DNA of 50,391 bases. Origin: JBBRYB01 sp038238115. GTDB taxonomy: Bacteria > Actinomycetota > Actinomycetes > Propionibacteriales > Nocardioidaceae. Position numbers and translations under genes: made by a program. This document shows positions 26,009-34,966 of this stretch, piece after piece (within the stretch, counting starts at the first letter, position 1; each line of letters opens with the position of its first letter). The stretch covers positions 1 through 50,391 of the forward strand of contig JBBRYB010000025.1 in NCBI GenBank assembly GCA_038238115.1. The letters are read 5' to 3'. The notes beneath the pieces were generated by a model that was not told the origin of the DNA, did not search any database, and saw only the letters and a list, made by a program, of their open reading frames with translations.

Positions 26009-26351
26009 ACCAACTCACATGTCGCGTCGAGGCGGCCACACATACCCGAGTGTCTACCGGGATGAGGGCGCCTTCACTGGCCCGGTTCGCAGGAACATGG
26101 TGTCCGAAAGCCGCGTCAGTGACTGCGTCATGTCACCGCGTCCGAGCGTCAATGCCGGCGCTGAATTCTCGGCCATGACCGGTGCTCGAGCCGGCCACCG
26201 TACGCTGCGGTGACGACAGGTATTGATCGCGGTTCAAGCGGATGCGGGACCCGCTACAGCTACGTCACGCCCAGATGGATCGCGCCACCTGAGGCGCGCC
26301 TCGAGGTCGTCCTCGTACAGTGTTCACACCCAGGCTTCATGAGGAGGTTCG
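26009..26351. other. Divergent intergenic region
   Basis: About 340 bases between the MFS-cNMP gene and a small plus-strand gene. It should hold promoters for both. No clear repeat, terminator or coding remnant was recognised. Confidence 0.4.
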
Positions 26352-26606
26352 GTGCTTTTCCATGTCACCCAAGTTCACAGTCCAGAGAGTTGCCCACGAG
26401 ACGAGGGCGGCTCGAACTCGCTGTACGACGCCACTGTCGATGGCCTCACGCTGATTGGGCGCTATGGCGCGAACGCCCAGCACACCCTGTTCTATATCGT
26501 CGAGACCGACGACGTCACTGCCCTTCACCGGTTCCTGTGGCCCGGCTTCAGGAGTTGTACGAGCACTATTACGCCTGTCAGCGAAGTCCCCGTTCCCAAG
26601 GACTAA
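26352..26606 (+). CDS. Small conserved-looking protein of unknown function
   Basis: An 84-residue soluble protein, LFHVTQVHSPESCPRDEGGS through VEVD-like strands (TLFYIVETDDVTALHRFLWP) to a short tail STITPVSEVPVPKD. The arrangement of strands and one helix suggests a ferredoxin-like or dimeric alpha/beta-barrel domain of the DUF3303-like type, but I am not sure. The GTG at 26352 follows ATGAGGAGG, a strong ribosome binding site that makes this a real gene. It stands alone. Confidence 0.7.
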   Translation: MLFHVTQVHSPESCPRDEGGSNSLYDATVDGLTLIGRYGANAQHTLFYIVETDDVTALHRFLWPGFRSCTSTITPVSEVPVPKD

Positions 26607-26975
26607 CCATGGATCGCGCACGACCTGGCAGCGGGGTCAGCGATCAGCGGCACGGCGGGCACTTCTTGCGCGCACACTCCCGGTCCGCTCGCGGCGGCAG
26701 CGCGCGGTGGCGGATCTCGTTCCACCCGGGCTCGAGGGGTCGCAAGGGATCGCCTTGTCCGGTCTCGGCCAGAGCGATGGTGGCAGGCGTCCGGTGCTGT
26801 TGACGGATCCGAGGTGGCTTGATTCATGTGGTCAGGCTGCTGGACCGGCCCGCTTCGCGTGAGTCTTGGGGGTTGAGCGCAGACGCGCAACGCGGAAGGA
26901 TTCTCGGCGTCACCACATCACGCTGGCCGGCTGCTCTTGCGCCGGGTAGGCGAGCCTCCGGAGGAAGGAAGAATC
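26607..26975. other. Intergenic region
   Basis: About 370 bases with only low-quality open frames. No remnant, repeat or terminator was recognised. The ribosome binding site AGGAAGGAA of the next gene is at its right end. Confidence 0.4.
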
Positions 26976-27377
26976 ATGCTGAATCAGGGAACCATCACTG
27001 CGAACATCCCGGCCGCGGACCTCACGCGAGCCCGCGCCTTCTATGCCGACACGTTGGGACTGTCTCCTTCTCAGGAAATGGAGGGCATGGTGCTGGTGTA
27101 CCGCACGGCTGCGGGCTCGGCGTTCAGCGTCTACCAGACCGAGTACGCGGGACAGGCGGGTCACACCATCGCGCAGTGGCACGTCGACGACGTCGACACC
27201 GAGGTGCGCGATCTGAAGAGCAAGGGTGTTGCCTTCGAGCACTACGACATGCCCGGCGTCGAGTGGAACGACGACGTCGCGACGATAGGTGACATGGGCA
27301 AAGCCGCGTGGTTCAGGGACAGCGAGAACAACATCTTGTGCATCGACGACGGCTTTCCGGGCGAACCGGTTAGCTAG
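26976..27377 (+). CDS. VOC (glyoxalase/bleomycin-resistance/dioxygenase) family protein
   Basis: A 133-residue protein with the paired beta-alpha-beta-beta-beta VOC modules: TANIPAADLTRARAFYADTL, GLSPSQEM, AGSAFSVYQTEYAGQAGHTI, WHVDDVDTEVRDLKSKGV, and the last strands AAWFRDSENNILCIDDG. The metal site is not clearly complete. Function may be drug binding or a small lyase/isomerase. The ATG at 26976 follows AGGAAGGAA. It is monocistronic. Confidence 0.9.
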   Translation: MLNQGTITANIPAADLTRARAFYADTLGLSPSQEMEGMVLVYRTAAGSAFSVYQTEYAGQAGHTIAQWHVDDVDTEVRDLKSKGVAFEHYDMPGVEWNDDVATIGDMGKAAWFRDSENNILCIDDGFPGEPVS

Positions 27378-27550
27378 GCACCAGGAGCGGCATCCGCGGA
27401 ACCGTCCGACGCATCCGTAAATCCCAGCTCGCACACTAGCTAGGTGCTTGTGTCGGTCTGTGGGTGCTGCCACTGGCGTCGTGCCGCGGCTGAGGGTCGT
27501 ACTCGCCGGTGAGGCTGCCTGGCAGAGCTGACGTGTGCCGATTCGGCGCA

Positions 27551-28723
27551 TCACCTTGCGGCGGCCGGTCGACGTTGGTCTCGAACCGCTGTGGACACAA
27601 GCATGATTGCCCCGGCTAGAGGCAGAGCCGGGGCCAGGAGGAACGCGATCGGAATGCTGGTGACCGCAGCGGTCAGCCCTATCAGCAGGGGTCCGCCGCC
27701 GAGGCCGAAATCGATAAAGATGCTTGTGGTCGCGGCGGCGCTGCCGCGCTCGTTGGGTGGAACCGTGGCGAAGACAGCGGCGAAGATGGCAGGAGTCAGG
27801 AACGCGGTGGCGGTCCCGAGGAGGGCGGCGCCGGCGAGAAGCCCCGCCGGCGTGCGTATGGAACCGATGACCACCAACCCGGTCGCGGCCGAAGCGAGGG
27901 CCGCGGCGGCCAGCAGCAGGGGAGGCACCCGGTCCGGCAACTTGGCGAACGCCAACCGCACGAGGACCACGATCGTTCCGAACACCAGCAGCACCACGCT
28001 CCACGCATCGATGCCGACCGCGCGTGCCTGCAGGACTGCGAAGGCAAGGAACCCCGACATCACCGAGACGCCGGTGAACAAGGCAAGGCCAGGCCCGATC
28101 GCGGCCGGATGCACGAGCTTGCTTGGTGGGACGTCGGACGGCATCGCGGGTCGAGTCTCGGGGACCCGGGTGGCAGCCGCCGCCGCCAACAGAGCCAACA
28201 CAGCCGCTCCGGTCCAAGCGCCGTCAAAACCACCCCACCGCAGTAGTCCTTGACCAACCAGCGGGCCGCCAGCGACACCGAGGTAAAGCGCCAACGAGTT
28301 CAGGCTCAGCGCTTCGCCTGCCCGGCCCGGAGGTGCCAGGTCGGCAAGTGCGGCGAAGCCCGCGACGAAGTACAGCGCCTCCGCCGCTCCCAGGAGTCCC
28401 CGAAGGACGACCAGCATGATCAAGCTCGTGACCAGGTAGTGGCCAAGAACGGTGACCGCGAAAAGCGTGGCGCCGCCGACCAACAGGGCTCGGCGCCCAC
28501 GTCGGTCGGTCCATCTGCCGGCCAGCGGCCGCAGCAAGAGCGTGGTGAGGCTAAACGAGCCCATGGCGAGACCCACACCCGCCTCGCCCGCTCCCAATGC
28601 CTCCGTGGCGAACAACGGCGTCGCGGCAAGCAACACACCCGTCGCGGAGAAGTAGGCCACGTCCGCGACCATGAGCGCCACGAACGCTGGCGTGATCAGT
28701 CGCATCGATGACGGCTCGATCAT
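27551..28723 (-). CDS. MFS transporter
   Basis: A 390-residue, 12-helix major facilitator. Motif A is visible as LLLRPLAGRWTDRRGRRALL between helices 2 and 3, and the halves are joined by a short loop near RVPETRPAMPSDVPPSK. The second half includes FLTPAIFAAVFATVPPNERG. It is of the drug- or sugar-efflux type, substrate unknown. The ATG at 28723 lacks a strong ribosome binding site; Met7 is an alternative start. It faces a LuxR remnant across a short gap. Confidence 0.9.
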   Translation of the reverse strand: MIEPSSMRLITPAFVALMVADVAYFSATGVLLAATPLFATEALGAGEAGVGLAMGSFSLTTLLLRPLAGRWTDRRGRRALLVGGATLFAVTVLGHYLVTSLIMLVVLRGLLGAAEALYFVAGFAALADLAPPGRAGEALSLNSLALYLGVAGGPLVGQGLLRWGGFDGAWTGAAVLALLAAAAATRVPETRPAMPSDVPPSKLVHPAAIGPGLALFTGVSVMSGFLAFAVLQARAVGIDAWSVVLLVFGTIVVLVRLAFAKLPDRVPPLLLAAAALASAATGLVVIGSIRTPAGLLAGAALLGTATAFLTPAIFAAVFATVPPNERGSAAATTSIFIDFGLGGGPLLIGLTAAVTSIPIAFLLAPALPLAGAIMLVSTAVRDQRRPAAAR

Positions 28724-28825
28724 ATCTAGCGACGCTACGCCGCCACCGACCTGAAATCGCCGGCCGGCTCGTCAACCACGAGCGGACAAGCCCAACCGAC
28801 AAGCAACGCAAGCCTCCCCGGCCCT

Positions 28826-29035
28826 GACCCGCGCGAACTCGACGTCCACAAGCTTGTCGCCGCGGGGTTGAGCAACGCAGAAATCGACCGACGACTCTAC
28901 CTGTCGGTCACCACGGTCAAGGCCTCCGTCTCCACCCTTCTCTGGAAGCTCGGTCTTCGCGATCGAGTACAGGCAGCGTCCTCGCCTACGAGAGCGGAGT
29001 GGACTCCCCGGGTGCTCCGAGCTCGCCCACGCAAC
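28826..29035 (+). pseudogene. C-terminal remnant of a NarL/LuxR-type response regulator
   Basis: The sequence begins abruptly in the helix-turn-helix: DPRELDVHKLVAAGLSNAEI, then DRRLYLSVTTVKASVSTLLW and KLGLRDRVQA. After a one-base deletion near 28976 the normal tail VLAYESGV follows. The receiver domain and any start codon are missing. The adjacent cupin and MFS genes do not include a histidine kinase, so the rest of the system has been lost. Confidence 0.75.
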
Positions 29036-29132
29036 CCTCCCGAATGTCACGCGTCAGAGTTGTGGCAGGAGCAAAGCCGGATGGCTCCCGCTGGTCGGGA
29101 TCGAGCAACCTCGCGGTTCACGAGGGCGACTG

Positions 29133-29612
29133 TTACCAGCCGGAAAGTGGAGTCACCATGCTGGCGGCGTGTCGGGAGTGGATTTCGGAAAGGAGCTTCT
29201 CGTCGACGCTGGTTCCCGCAAGCGCCGCGAGCTCGGCGAGTAGCTGCAGGCCATCTGGTGGGCTGATGATGTTGAGGACTCTGGATGGCGCGGGGCCGGG
29301 GTTTCGGTAGGTGTGGGGTGTGCCGCGCGGGACGAAGACGTAATCACCAGCCGCCACCATGACTACGTCTTGGCCCAGGCGTACTTCGTACTGTCCGTCG
29401 AGCACGAGGAACGTCTCCTCGTGTCTGGTGTGGATGTGATCTTGGATGCGTGGTTCGCCAACCGGGTGTCGACCCTCAATGAGGGCGTAGCCGCCGTCGG
29501 GAGCCGGTTCGTTGAGGATCTTCAGCCGCGCCCGCCCAGAGGTGCCCAGAGGGGCACCATGTCCCGAGCCCTGCCTGACCACGGTCGGTTCGCGTGCCAC
29601 CTCGAAGTCCAT
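29133..29612 (-). CDS. Cupin domain protein
   Basis: A 159-residue single-domain cupin. The metal-binding motif 1 is recognisable as IQDHIHTRHEETFLVLDGQY (two His and a Glu), and motif 2 as GDYVFVPRGTPHTYRNPGP with the last His. The N-terminal part VVRQGSGHGAPLG and a helical tail flank the barrel. It may be a dioxygenase, isomerase or simple sugar/ligand-binding cupin. The ATG at 29612 is used. Confidence 0.88.
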   Translation of the reverse strand: MDFEVAREPTVVRQGSGHGAPLGTSGRARLKILNEPAPDGGYALIEGRHPVGEPRIQDHIHTRHEETFLVLDGQYEVRLGQDVVMVAAGDYVFVPRGTPHTYRNPGPAPSRVLNIISPPDGLQLLAELAALAGTSVDEKLLSEIHSRHAASMVTPLSGW

Positions 29613-30134
29613 CGCCCAAGAATGACGCTCGTCTGATATCGCGTCTAGCGGTCCAGGATGACGAAGTGTGGTCGAGACGCAACGGCAGGAGCGCCGGCGA
29701 CTATCTCGCCAGCGGTAAAGCCGAGGGGATCGGACAGGCGCCGCGCGGCCAGACCTTACCGCACGTCAGGGCCGAAGCTCACGGCGGAATCAACGTCCGA
29801 GTCCGCAAAGCCGTTGAACGGCCCCCAGCGGCATGGCTTTGGCGAAGCCTCGCATGCGATAGCTCGCTCGCAGGCTCGGCGACGAGCAACCGCCACGAGG
29901 CAACGTCGGCTTCAACTGCCTCGACCGCGCATAGCGCGCTGCGGCCGGTCGCGGCTTAGCGAGGGCGGCTTTCAGCAGGTCGCTGGGGATTGTCGCCATG
30001 GCGAAGCAAACGATACGACGGCGTCAATGTGGCGGAAGGGACCTGCTTGAGGCTCGCGCAGGATGCGCTCCCCGGAGTAGCGTCAGGTGCATCGTTTGGC
30101 ATCGGGACAACTGCGAGGGCGAAGGGAGTTCGAC
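29613..30134. other. Intergenic region
   Basis: About 520 bases between divergent genes. Open frames on both strands are Ala/Arg-rich and match nothing I know. No terminator or repeat could be assigned. The right end carries AAGGGAG before the next ATG. Confidence 0.4.
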
Positions 30135-30743
30135 ATGTTCGTTCAGGTAATTCAGGGTCATGTGTCCGATCCCGAGGAGGTGCGTGCGCAGCTCGACAGG
30201 TGGATGACCGAGGTGGCCCCTGGCGCCGTCGGTTGGCTTGGCAGCACATCCGGCGTGACGGAGGACGGCCAACTGATAGCGCTCGCGCGGTTCGAGTCCG
30301 AGGAGGCCGCACAGCAGAACAGCGATCGGCCGGAGCAGACGGCGTGGTGGGAGGGAATGGCCGCGCTGTTCAACGGCGCGCCAGTGTTTCACAACAGCAC
30401 AACAGTCGACATAGACGCCCCTGGCGACCCTTCGCAGGCAGGCTTCGTCCAGGTGATGCAGGGCCGTTCGAGCGATCCGGACCGCGCGCGCGAGTTGATG
30501 GCGGACGATTCGATCGACTGGGCGGCTGCTCGGCCCGACATCCTCGGCTCCGTCTCTGTCGGGCACGACGGCGACGCCTGGACGATGGCCCTCTACTTCA
30601 CGTCGGAGGTGGCCGCCCGGGAAGGGGAGCAGAAGGAACCGCCGCCAGAGATGCAGGAGATGATGCAGGAGATGGAGAAACTCACCGTCGGACAACCCGT
30701 CTTCTTCGACCTCAAAGACCCCTGGCTTCACGCACCGAGTTGA
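30135..30743 (+). CDS. Tandem dimeric alpha/beta-barrel (ABM-like) protein
   Basis: A 202-residue protein built from two related halves. The first starts MFVQVIQGHVSDPEEVRAQL and the second FVQVMQGRSSDPDRARELM, about 100 residues later, each followed by a similar strand pattern (LARFESEEAAQQN and LYFTSEVAAREGE). This looks like an internal duplication of a ferredoxin-like ABM domain giving a single-chain barrel. Known relatives bind haem or small aromatics, but no ligand residue is identifiable. The ATG at 30135 follows AAGGGAG. A DHFR-like gene follows after 16 bases and is probably cotranscribed. Confidence 0.85.
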   Translation: MFVQVIQGHVSDPEEVRAQLDRWMTEVAPGAVGWLGSTSGVTEDGQLIALARFESEEAAQQNSDRPEQTAWWEGMAALFNGAPVFHNSTTVDIDAPGDPSQAGFVQVMQGRSSDPDRARELMADDSIDWAAARPDILGSVSVGHDGDAWTMALYFTSEVAAREGEQKEPPPEMQEMMQEMEKLTVGQPVFFDLKDPWLHAPS

Positions 30744-30759
30744 CCCGGTCGAGTCCTAG

Positions 30760-31323
30760 ATGACCCGAGTTCAGTACTTCACTGCCTGCACGCTGGACGG
30801 TTTCATCGCAGACGACAATGACTCCCTCGACTGGCTCTTCGAGGCCCCGCACGGCGAGGACGAGGGTGGTTGGGACGAGTTCATCGGCGGTGTGGGGCCG
30901 ATGGTGATGGGTGCGACGACGTACGAGTGGGTGCTGGAACACGACGACATGCTGGCGAATCCTGAGCGGTGGCATGACTATTACGACGACCGGCCCTGCT
31001 GGGTGTTCTCCCACCGCGGTCTGCCGCCGATCCCGACAGTCGACATCCGGATCGTCTCGGGAGACGTTCGCCCCGTCTACGACGAGATGGTGACCACTCT
31101 GCACGGCAAAAACATCTGGCTCGTCGGTGGCGGAGACCTGGCGGGTCAGTTCGACGACGCGGGTCTGCTTGACGAGGTGTGGCTCGGGATGCGGCCGGTT
31201 TTTCTGGGCGCCGGAGCGCCCCTGCTACCACGCCGGATTACCACGAAGCGGCTGACGCTTCGCGAGGTCAGGCACTCCGGCCAGGAGCTGCGACTGATCC
31301 TCGACGTTGCTCGGCCGGGCTGA
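30760..31323 (+). CDS. Dihydrofolate reductase family protein (RibD C-terminal-like)
   Basis: A 187-residue reductase fold: TRVQYFTACTLDGFIADDND, then MVMGATTYEWVLEH, WVFSHRGLPPIP, the nucleotide loop IWLVGGGDLAGQF and the LDEVWLGMRPVFLGAGAPLL strand. It is probably an NADPH-dependent reductase of unknown substrate, distinct from but related to the one at 5568. It begins 16 bases after the tandem ABM-like gene, so the two form a small operon. The start ATG at 30760 lacks a strong ribosome binding site and may be reached by coupling. Confidence 0.92.
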   Translation: MTRVQYFTACTLDGFIADDNDSLDWLFEAPHGEDEGGWDEFIGGVGPMVMGATTYEWVLEHDDMLANPERWHDYYDDRPCWVFSHRGLPPIPTVDIRIVSGDVRPVYDEMVTTLHGKNIWLVGGGDLAGQFDDAGLLDEVWLGMRPVFLGAGAPLLPRRITTKRLTLREVRHSGQELRLILDVARPG

Positions 31324-31544
31324 GGCGCCCTCATCCGCATCGCCGCCTTGGTCGGTCGATGTTCGCCGAACGTCTGATCATGGGACGCGTGCAAAGTCGT
31401 TGTCCCGTGCAGCCTCAGATCAGGCTAGCCGGATGGCTTCCACCGCACGGAGGCGTCCGGCACGTCATAGCGCCCAACGATGACGCAGCCTGGTGGTGCG
31501 ATCCGCAGACGACTCAAGCTCCCCTGCAACGCCAGCGGTTGTCC

Positions 31545-31577
31545 TTATCGATTATCGATGTTATCGTTCATCGATAA
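31545..31577. promoter_or_regulatory. TTATCGAT array: probable operator/promoter of the DUF2975-XRE operon
   Basis: In a very GC-rich setting this 33-base block is AT-rich and contains four spaced half-sites: TTATCGAT (31545-31552), TATCGAT (31553-31559), TTATCG (31561-31566) and ATCGATAA (31570-31577). The outer two are exact reverse complements. It lies 25 bases before the operon start at 31602 and 31324-31544 upstream holds no gene. It is the likely binding site of the XRE protein encoded by the operon, which would make it autoregulated. Confidence 0.55.
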
Positions 31578-31601
31578 GCAGGTCAACATCTGGAGGTCAC
31601 C

Positions 31602-32231
31602 GTGGAGACGTCGTCCACATCCCGAGCTGTGCGCGCAGGTCACGCGATAGCGGTCGGTCTGTTCGTCCTCTCCCTGGCGTTCACCGCGCTGCTGCTGGTG
31701 TCGATCGTGACCGGCGTGGTCCGTCATGCAGACTCGCTGTTATACGGCGAGCCCATGAGCGTCCCCCTGCAAATCTCGGCCGACGACGTCGGCACATTGC
31801 CGCAGGGGGTCACCCTCGACTCCTGGCTTGCCGTCGAGGTCGAGATCCCGAACCCGACCACCTCGGAGATGCTCTTGAGGTCGGCCAAGGATCTGGGCCC
31901 GGCAATCGTCGTGGCCTGGGCGCTGTGGCTGCTAACTGCCATCATGGGCTCGGCCGCGCGAGGCGACCCCTTCGGCGCGGACAACGCTCGCCGGCTCCGC
32001 AGCTTGGGGCTCCTGCTCATCTTCGGCGGGTTCGCCCTGAACCTGCTGAACTACGCGGTGCTGAACGCGCTGTACACAAGGGTGCCCGAGTACCCGTCCA
32101 TCCATCTCGGGGCGGGACCGTTCAGCCCACTCCCGGTCGGCCCGCTCGTAGGTGGTCTGGTCGCCTTCTCCCTGGCCGCGATCTTCGCCGAAGGCGCCCG
32201 GCTGCGCGAGGACGTCGAAGGGACGATCTGA
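31602..32231 (+). CDS. DUF2975 membrane protein
   Basis: A 209-residue integral membrane protein with about four helices: AIAVGLFVLSLAFTALLLVS near the N-terminus, then an extracytoplasmic loop, then AIVVAWALWLLTAIMGSAAR, LGLLLIFGGFALNLLNYAVL and PLVGGLVAFSLAAIFAEGA. GDPFGADNARRLRSLG between the second and third helices is the family signature. The function of DUF2975 proteins is unknown, but they are nearly always paired with a small XRE regulator, as here. The GTG at 31602 follows TGGAGG. Confidence 0.9.
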   Translation: METSSTSRAVRAGHAIAVGLFVLSLAFTALLLVSIVTGVVRHADSLLYGEPMSVPLQISADDVGTLPQGVTLDSWLAVEVEIPNPTTSEMLLRSAKDLGPAIVVAWALWLLTAIMGSAARGDPFGADNARRLRSLGLLLIFGGFALNLLNYAVLNALYTRVPEYPSIHLGAGPFSPLPVGPLVGGLVAFSLAAIFAEGARLREDVEGTI

Positions 32232-32462
32232 ATGCCCTCGGAGAGCCACGCCATCACGGTGCATCTGGACGAGATTCTCCGGAACCGAGGCATGACCCTG
32301 ACTGAGCTCGCGACGCACGCGGACATCACGATCGCCAATCTGTCGGTCCTGAAGAACGACCGCGCGCGGGCGATCCGGTTCTCGACGCTGACGACCTTGT
32401 GCGAGGTCCTGGGTTGCCAGCCTGGCGACCTGTTCAGCTACTCACCGAAGCAACGGCGCTGA
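32232..32462 (+). CDS. XRE family helix-turn-helix regulator (YozG-like)
   Basis: A 76-residue single-domain DNA-binding protein: LDEILRNRGMTLTELATHAD, ITIANLSVLKNDRARAIRFS and TLTTLCEVLGCQPGDLFSY are the standard Cro/CI-type helices of the short YozG-like group. Its ATG immediately follows the TGA of the DUF2975 gene, so the pair is translated together. It probably binds the TTATCGAT array upstream and controls its own operon, which is inference. Confidence 0.92.
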   Translation: MPSESHAITVHLDEILRNRGMTLTELATHADITIANLSVLKNDRARAIRFSTLTTLCEVLGCQPGDLFSYSPKQRR

Positions 32463-32616
32463 GCGACGTCACAAGGTCACCGCGAGCGGACGCTGAGGAC
32501 GGAGTCGGTCATTGCCTGGAACGGCGCCCGATCGTCGGCCGGTGCCGTAGCGAGCTGCGATGAACAAACCGACGAGAAAACTGGCCAAAAATCCTTCGAC
32601 ATAGCCCAGTTCAGCG

Positions 32617-32904
32617 CTACGGCATCATCTCGTACACGTCGAACTCGGTTTCCTCGGGTGGCGTCGGAAAGCCACCGTCGATTCCTTGTTGCATCCGCGG
32701 CATCAGAATCTCGTCCCGAAACCGTTCCCAACTGTCCCGTGAGTCATGCACGGCCATGATGGTCCACCCGCCGCCTGATGGCCCAGCAGCGTGAAAGGTC
32801 TGCCCGCTCGGCAGCTGGCCTGGACCGGGATGCACCGCGGCGATTGACGCCTCATACTGCTCCTTGGTGCCACCGGGGAAGTGATGAACTACAGCGTGCG
32901 CCAT
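32617..32904 (-). CDS. Small ABM-like domain protein
   Basis: A 95-residue protein: AHAVVHHFPGGTKEQYEASI, then TFHAAGPSGGGWTIMAVHDS and RDSWERFRDEILMPRM, a ferredoxin-like alpha/beta pattern seen in antibiotic-biosynthesis-monooxygenase-like proteins. No active-site residue can be identified. The ATG at 32904 is preceded by AGGAGGCG, better than the upstream in-frame codons. It is monocistronic. Confidence 0.82.
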   Translation of the reverse strand: MAHAVVHHFPGGTKEQYEASIAAVHPGPGQLPSGQTFHAAGPSGGGWTIMAVHDSRDSWERFRDEILMPRMQQGIDGGFPTPPEETEFDVYEMMP

Positions 32905-33352
32905 ACGACGCCTCCTAACCACTCATGTCGCCTTGCCGATCCGGCCGGCCACGACGTACTTTCCTGTTACTACCCCTCACCACCCCTGCAGGGCAACCCC
33001 GGGCGTAAGAGACCGGACTTCGACCTCAGAGCGGCGCAGTCGGTCGTCGCCTCGACCGCTGTACAAGTGCGTGCCCACCGGCTCACGAGGATCACCGCAG
33101 TCCGGTATTCACCGCCGAGGCGTAGATCACGTCTCCGGTCCCGTCACCGCGATCACCGCCACCACCGACGATCTCCGGCCCGGACGTCCCCTAGATGGTC
33201 CCCGGCGTCGCGGTACCGATGATGGTCGCCACCCTCCCCAGGCAGCGAGGTGCGGCAGGAGTCGACGCGGCATACCGGTGGACTGACGCCAGCGGCTACG
33301 GGCTTGGCAGTCGCCGAAAGGGCTGCTCTCTGTGTGTCGGTTTTTCGGGGCG
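32905..33352. other. Intergenic region
   Basis: About 450 bases without a credible gene. Open frames are short and biased to Arg/Pro/Ser. No terminator or repeat was recognised. Confidence 0.4.
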
Positions 33353-33769
33353 CTACACCCACCCGAGCTGCTGCATCGTTGCCCCGTCGTTCCAGATCTT
33401 CGTCATGTGACGGATCCTGCCGCCCTGGAAGTGCATGTCGTAAGCGTAGTCCGCCGCTGCGCTCTTCCCATTCGGCGGGACCGGACCGCCCTCGCCGGTG
33501 TGAGTCCCATGGAACACGCCGTAGGCCAACACCTTGCTTCGCGCCTCGTCCACGGCGAAGGTGCGCACCTCTGCACGGCCGTCGGGTAGTGGTGTGAGAA
33601 GGCCTTTCATCCACTCGGTGTAGGCCTCCAGACTGTCAACGCCCTCGAGGGCGGCAGCTTGGGCCGAGAACGTCGCGTCTGGATGGCAGTACTGCTGGCA
33701 TTGCCCCCATCCCTGACCTGTCTCACAGGCTTCGAAGAATTGTTCGGCGGTCTTCACGATCGCAGCCAT
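33353..33769 (-). CDS. SnoaL-like/ester-cyclase-type (NTF2 fold) protein
   Basis: A 138-residue cone-shaped alpha/beta protein: AEQFFEACETGQGWGQCQQY, CHPDATFSAQAAALEGVDSL, EAYTEWMKGLLTPLPDGRAE, and the last strands DYAYDMHFQGGRIRHMTKIW. The fold is that of nuclear transport factor 2/SnoaL, used by isomerases, cyclases and ligand-binding proteins. Substrate unknown. The ATG at 33769 is preceded by AAAGGAGTGGG. It lies next to an IS110 scar. Confidence 0.88.
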   Translation of the reverse strand: MAAIVKTAEQFFEACETGQGWGQCQQYCHPDATFSAQAAALEGVDSLEAYTEWMKGLLTPLPDGRAEVRTFAVDEARSKVLAYGVFHGTHTGEGGPVPPNGKSAAADYAYDMHFQGGRIRHMTKIWNDGATMQQLGWV

Positions 33770-33879
33770 GGCCCACTCCTTTCTCTGATCTCAGAAGCGA
33801 CAGTCGCGACTCCGACAGTGCTCGCGGGACCACTAACTGTCAAGAACGGGTCCTCCGAGCGTCCCAATGGGTTATGGTC

Positions 33880-34505
33880 CCGCCGCCGCACGCCGCGAGG
33901 CCAGCGGCTTCCCGGCCATCGCCGGGACCATCGCTCGATCAATGCGTTAGCTCGCCAACACCAAGAAGCGATCTGGGCGCTGCGCCAAACCACCAGCCGA
34001 CTGCGGTCGATCCTGCAGGAGTTCTATCCCCAAGCCCTCAAGGCGTTCCCGAACCTGAATCACAAAGCCGCCCTAGCAATCCTGGCAGCTGTGCCCACGC
34101 CCGCAACGGCGCAGCGCATGACCGGCCGCCGCGTCGTCGCACTGTTGCAACGCTGCGGCGACGCAACGATCCCGACCTGGTCGCGCACATCCTCGCCGAG
34201 CTCAAAGCGCCGGTGCTTCGACAACCACGCTCAATCGAGGAGGCGATGGGCCTGGCCGCGAAGACCCCGATCGACATCATGACCCAGATGCACGCCGCCG
34301 GGGCCAGCCTCAACGACGCCCTCACCCGAACAATTCTCCCAGCACCAGCTGGCACCAGTTCTCACCTCGGCACCAGGGATCGGCAACCGTCCTCGCCGCG
34401 AGAATCCTCGCCGAAGTCGGCGACGACCCGACACGATTCCAGACCCCGGTAAGCCTTCGAGCGTTCGCCGGCACCGCGCCCGTCACCCGAGCATCCGGGC
34501 GATCC
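33880..34505 (+). mobile_element. IS110-family transposase remnant
   Basis: Pieces of an IS110 transposase occur over three frames: ALARQHQEAIWALRQTTSRL, ILQEFYPQALKAFPNLNHKA, TAQRMTGRRVVALLQRCG, then RRNDPDLVAHILAELKAPVL in another frame, then ILAEVGDDPTRFQTPVSLRA followed by FAGTAPVTRASG. The N-terminal DEDD catalytic half is missing, there are at least two frameshifts, and the C-terminus is cut near ASGRS. No terminal repeats are visible, as is usual for this family. It is inactive. Confidence 0.8.
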
Positions 34506-34620
34506 AGCCCGCGAGCTGCACTGAGAGCAGTTCGCCGGCGGCGAGGAGCTCGTAGACCTTTACGCGGCTGGTGCTCAGCCGGAGTGCAACCTCAGGCACC
34601 TTCGACAAGGTGGTCTTCAT
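34483..34620 (-). pseudogene. Truncated excisionase-type helix-turn-helix protein
   Basis: From the ATG at 34620, with GGAGGA upstream, MKTTLSKVPEVALRLSTSRV and KVYELLAAGELLSVQ form the MerR-like wHTH of excisionase-family proteins (expected tail: RIGRSRRIPxxAV). After LLSVQ the sequence becomes unrelated and stops at 34483, exactly where the IS110 remnant ends on the other strand. The excisionase seems to have been cut by that insertion or by a later deletion. It suggests a former integrative element. Confidence 0.65.
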
Positions 34621-34966
34621 GGCGAGTTCCTCCGGCCCGCTCGGGGATGAACAGAACAGGCTTGAAGGCCCACGTTGCGTGGACAACCCTGCAGGAACCT
34701 ATCGGGCACGGAATCGGGGACTACGTCAACTTGGAGTGGCCCAACCTTGACGGTCCCGAAGTACGGAAGGAAGCCTGCCGCCGATGGTGACGTGCAACAT
34801 TCCGGTTGTCGTTCCCCCGCCGGGAATCACTCCGGGACGGGTCTTGCGGGACGCTTGTGCCTGATCACGCAGGCCGACCAGCAGCGTTCCCGCAGAAGGT
34901 TCGGCTTGTGGGGAGGCGACGTGTCGCCCCTTGCCCGGCTCGCGTCGATCCACGCCCGCTCCGCTC
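34621..34966. other. Intergenic region
   Basis: About 345 bases between the excisionase start and the MocR 3' end. No gene was recognised. An inverted repeat CGCTCC-TAGG-GGAGCG near 34960 at the end of the MocR gene could be a weak terminator, but it lacks a T-run. Confidence 0.4.
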
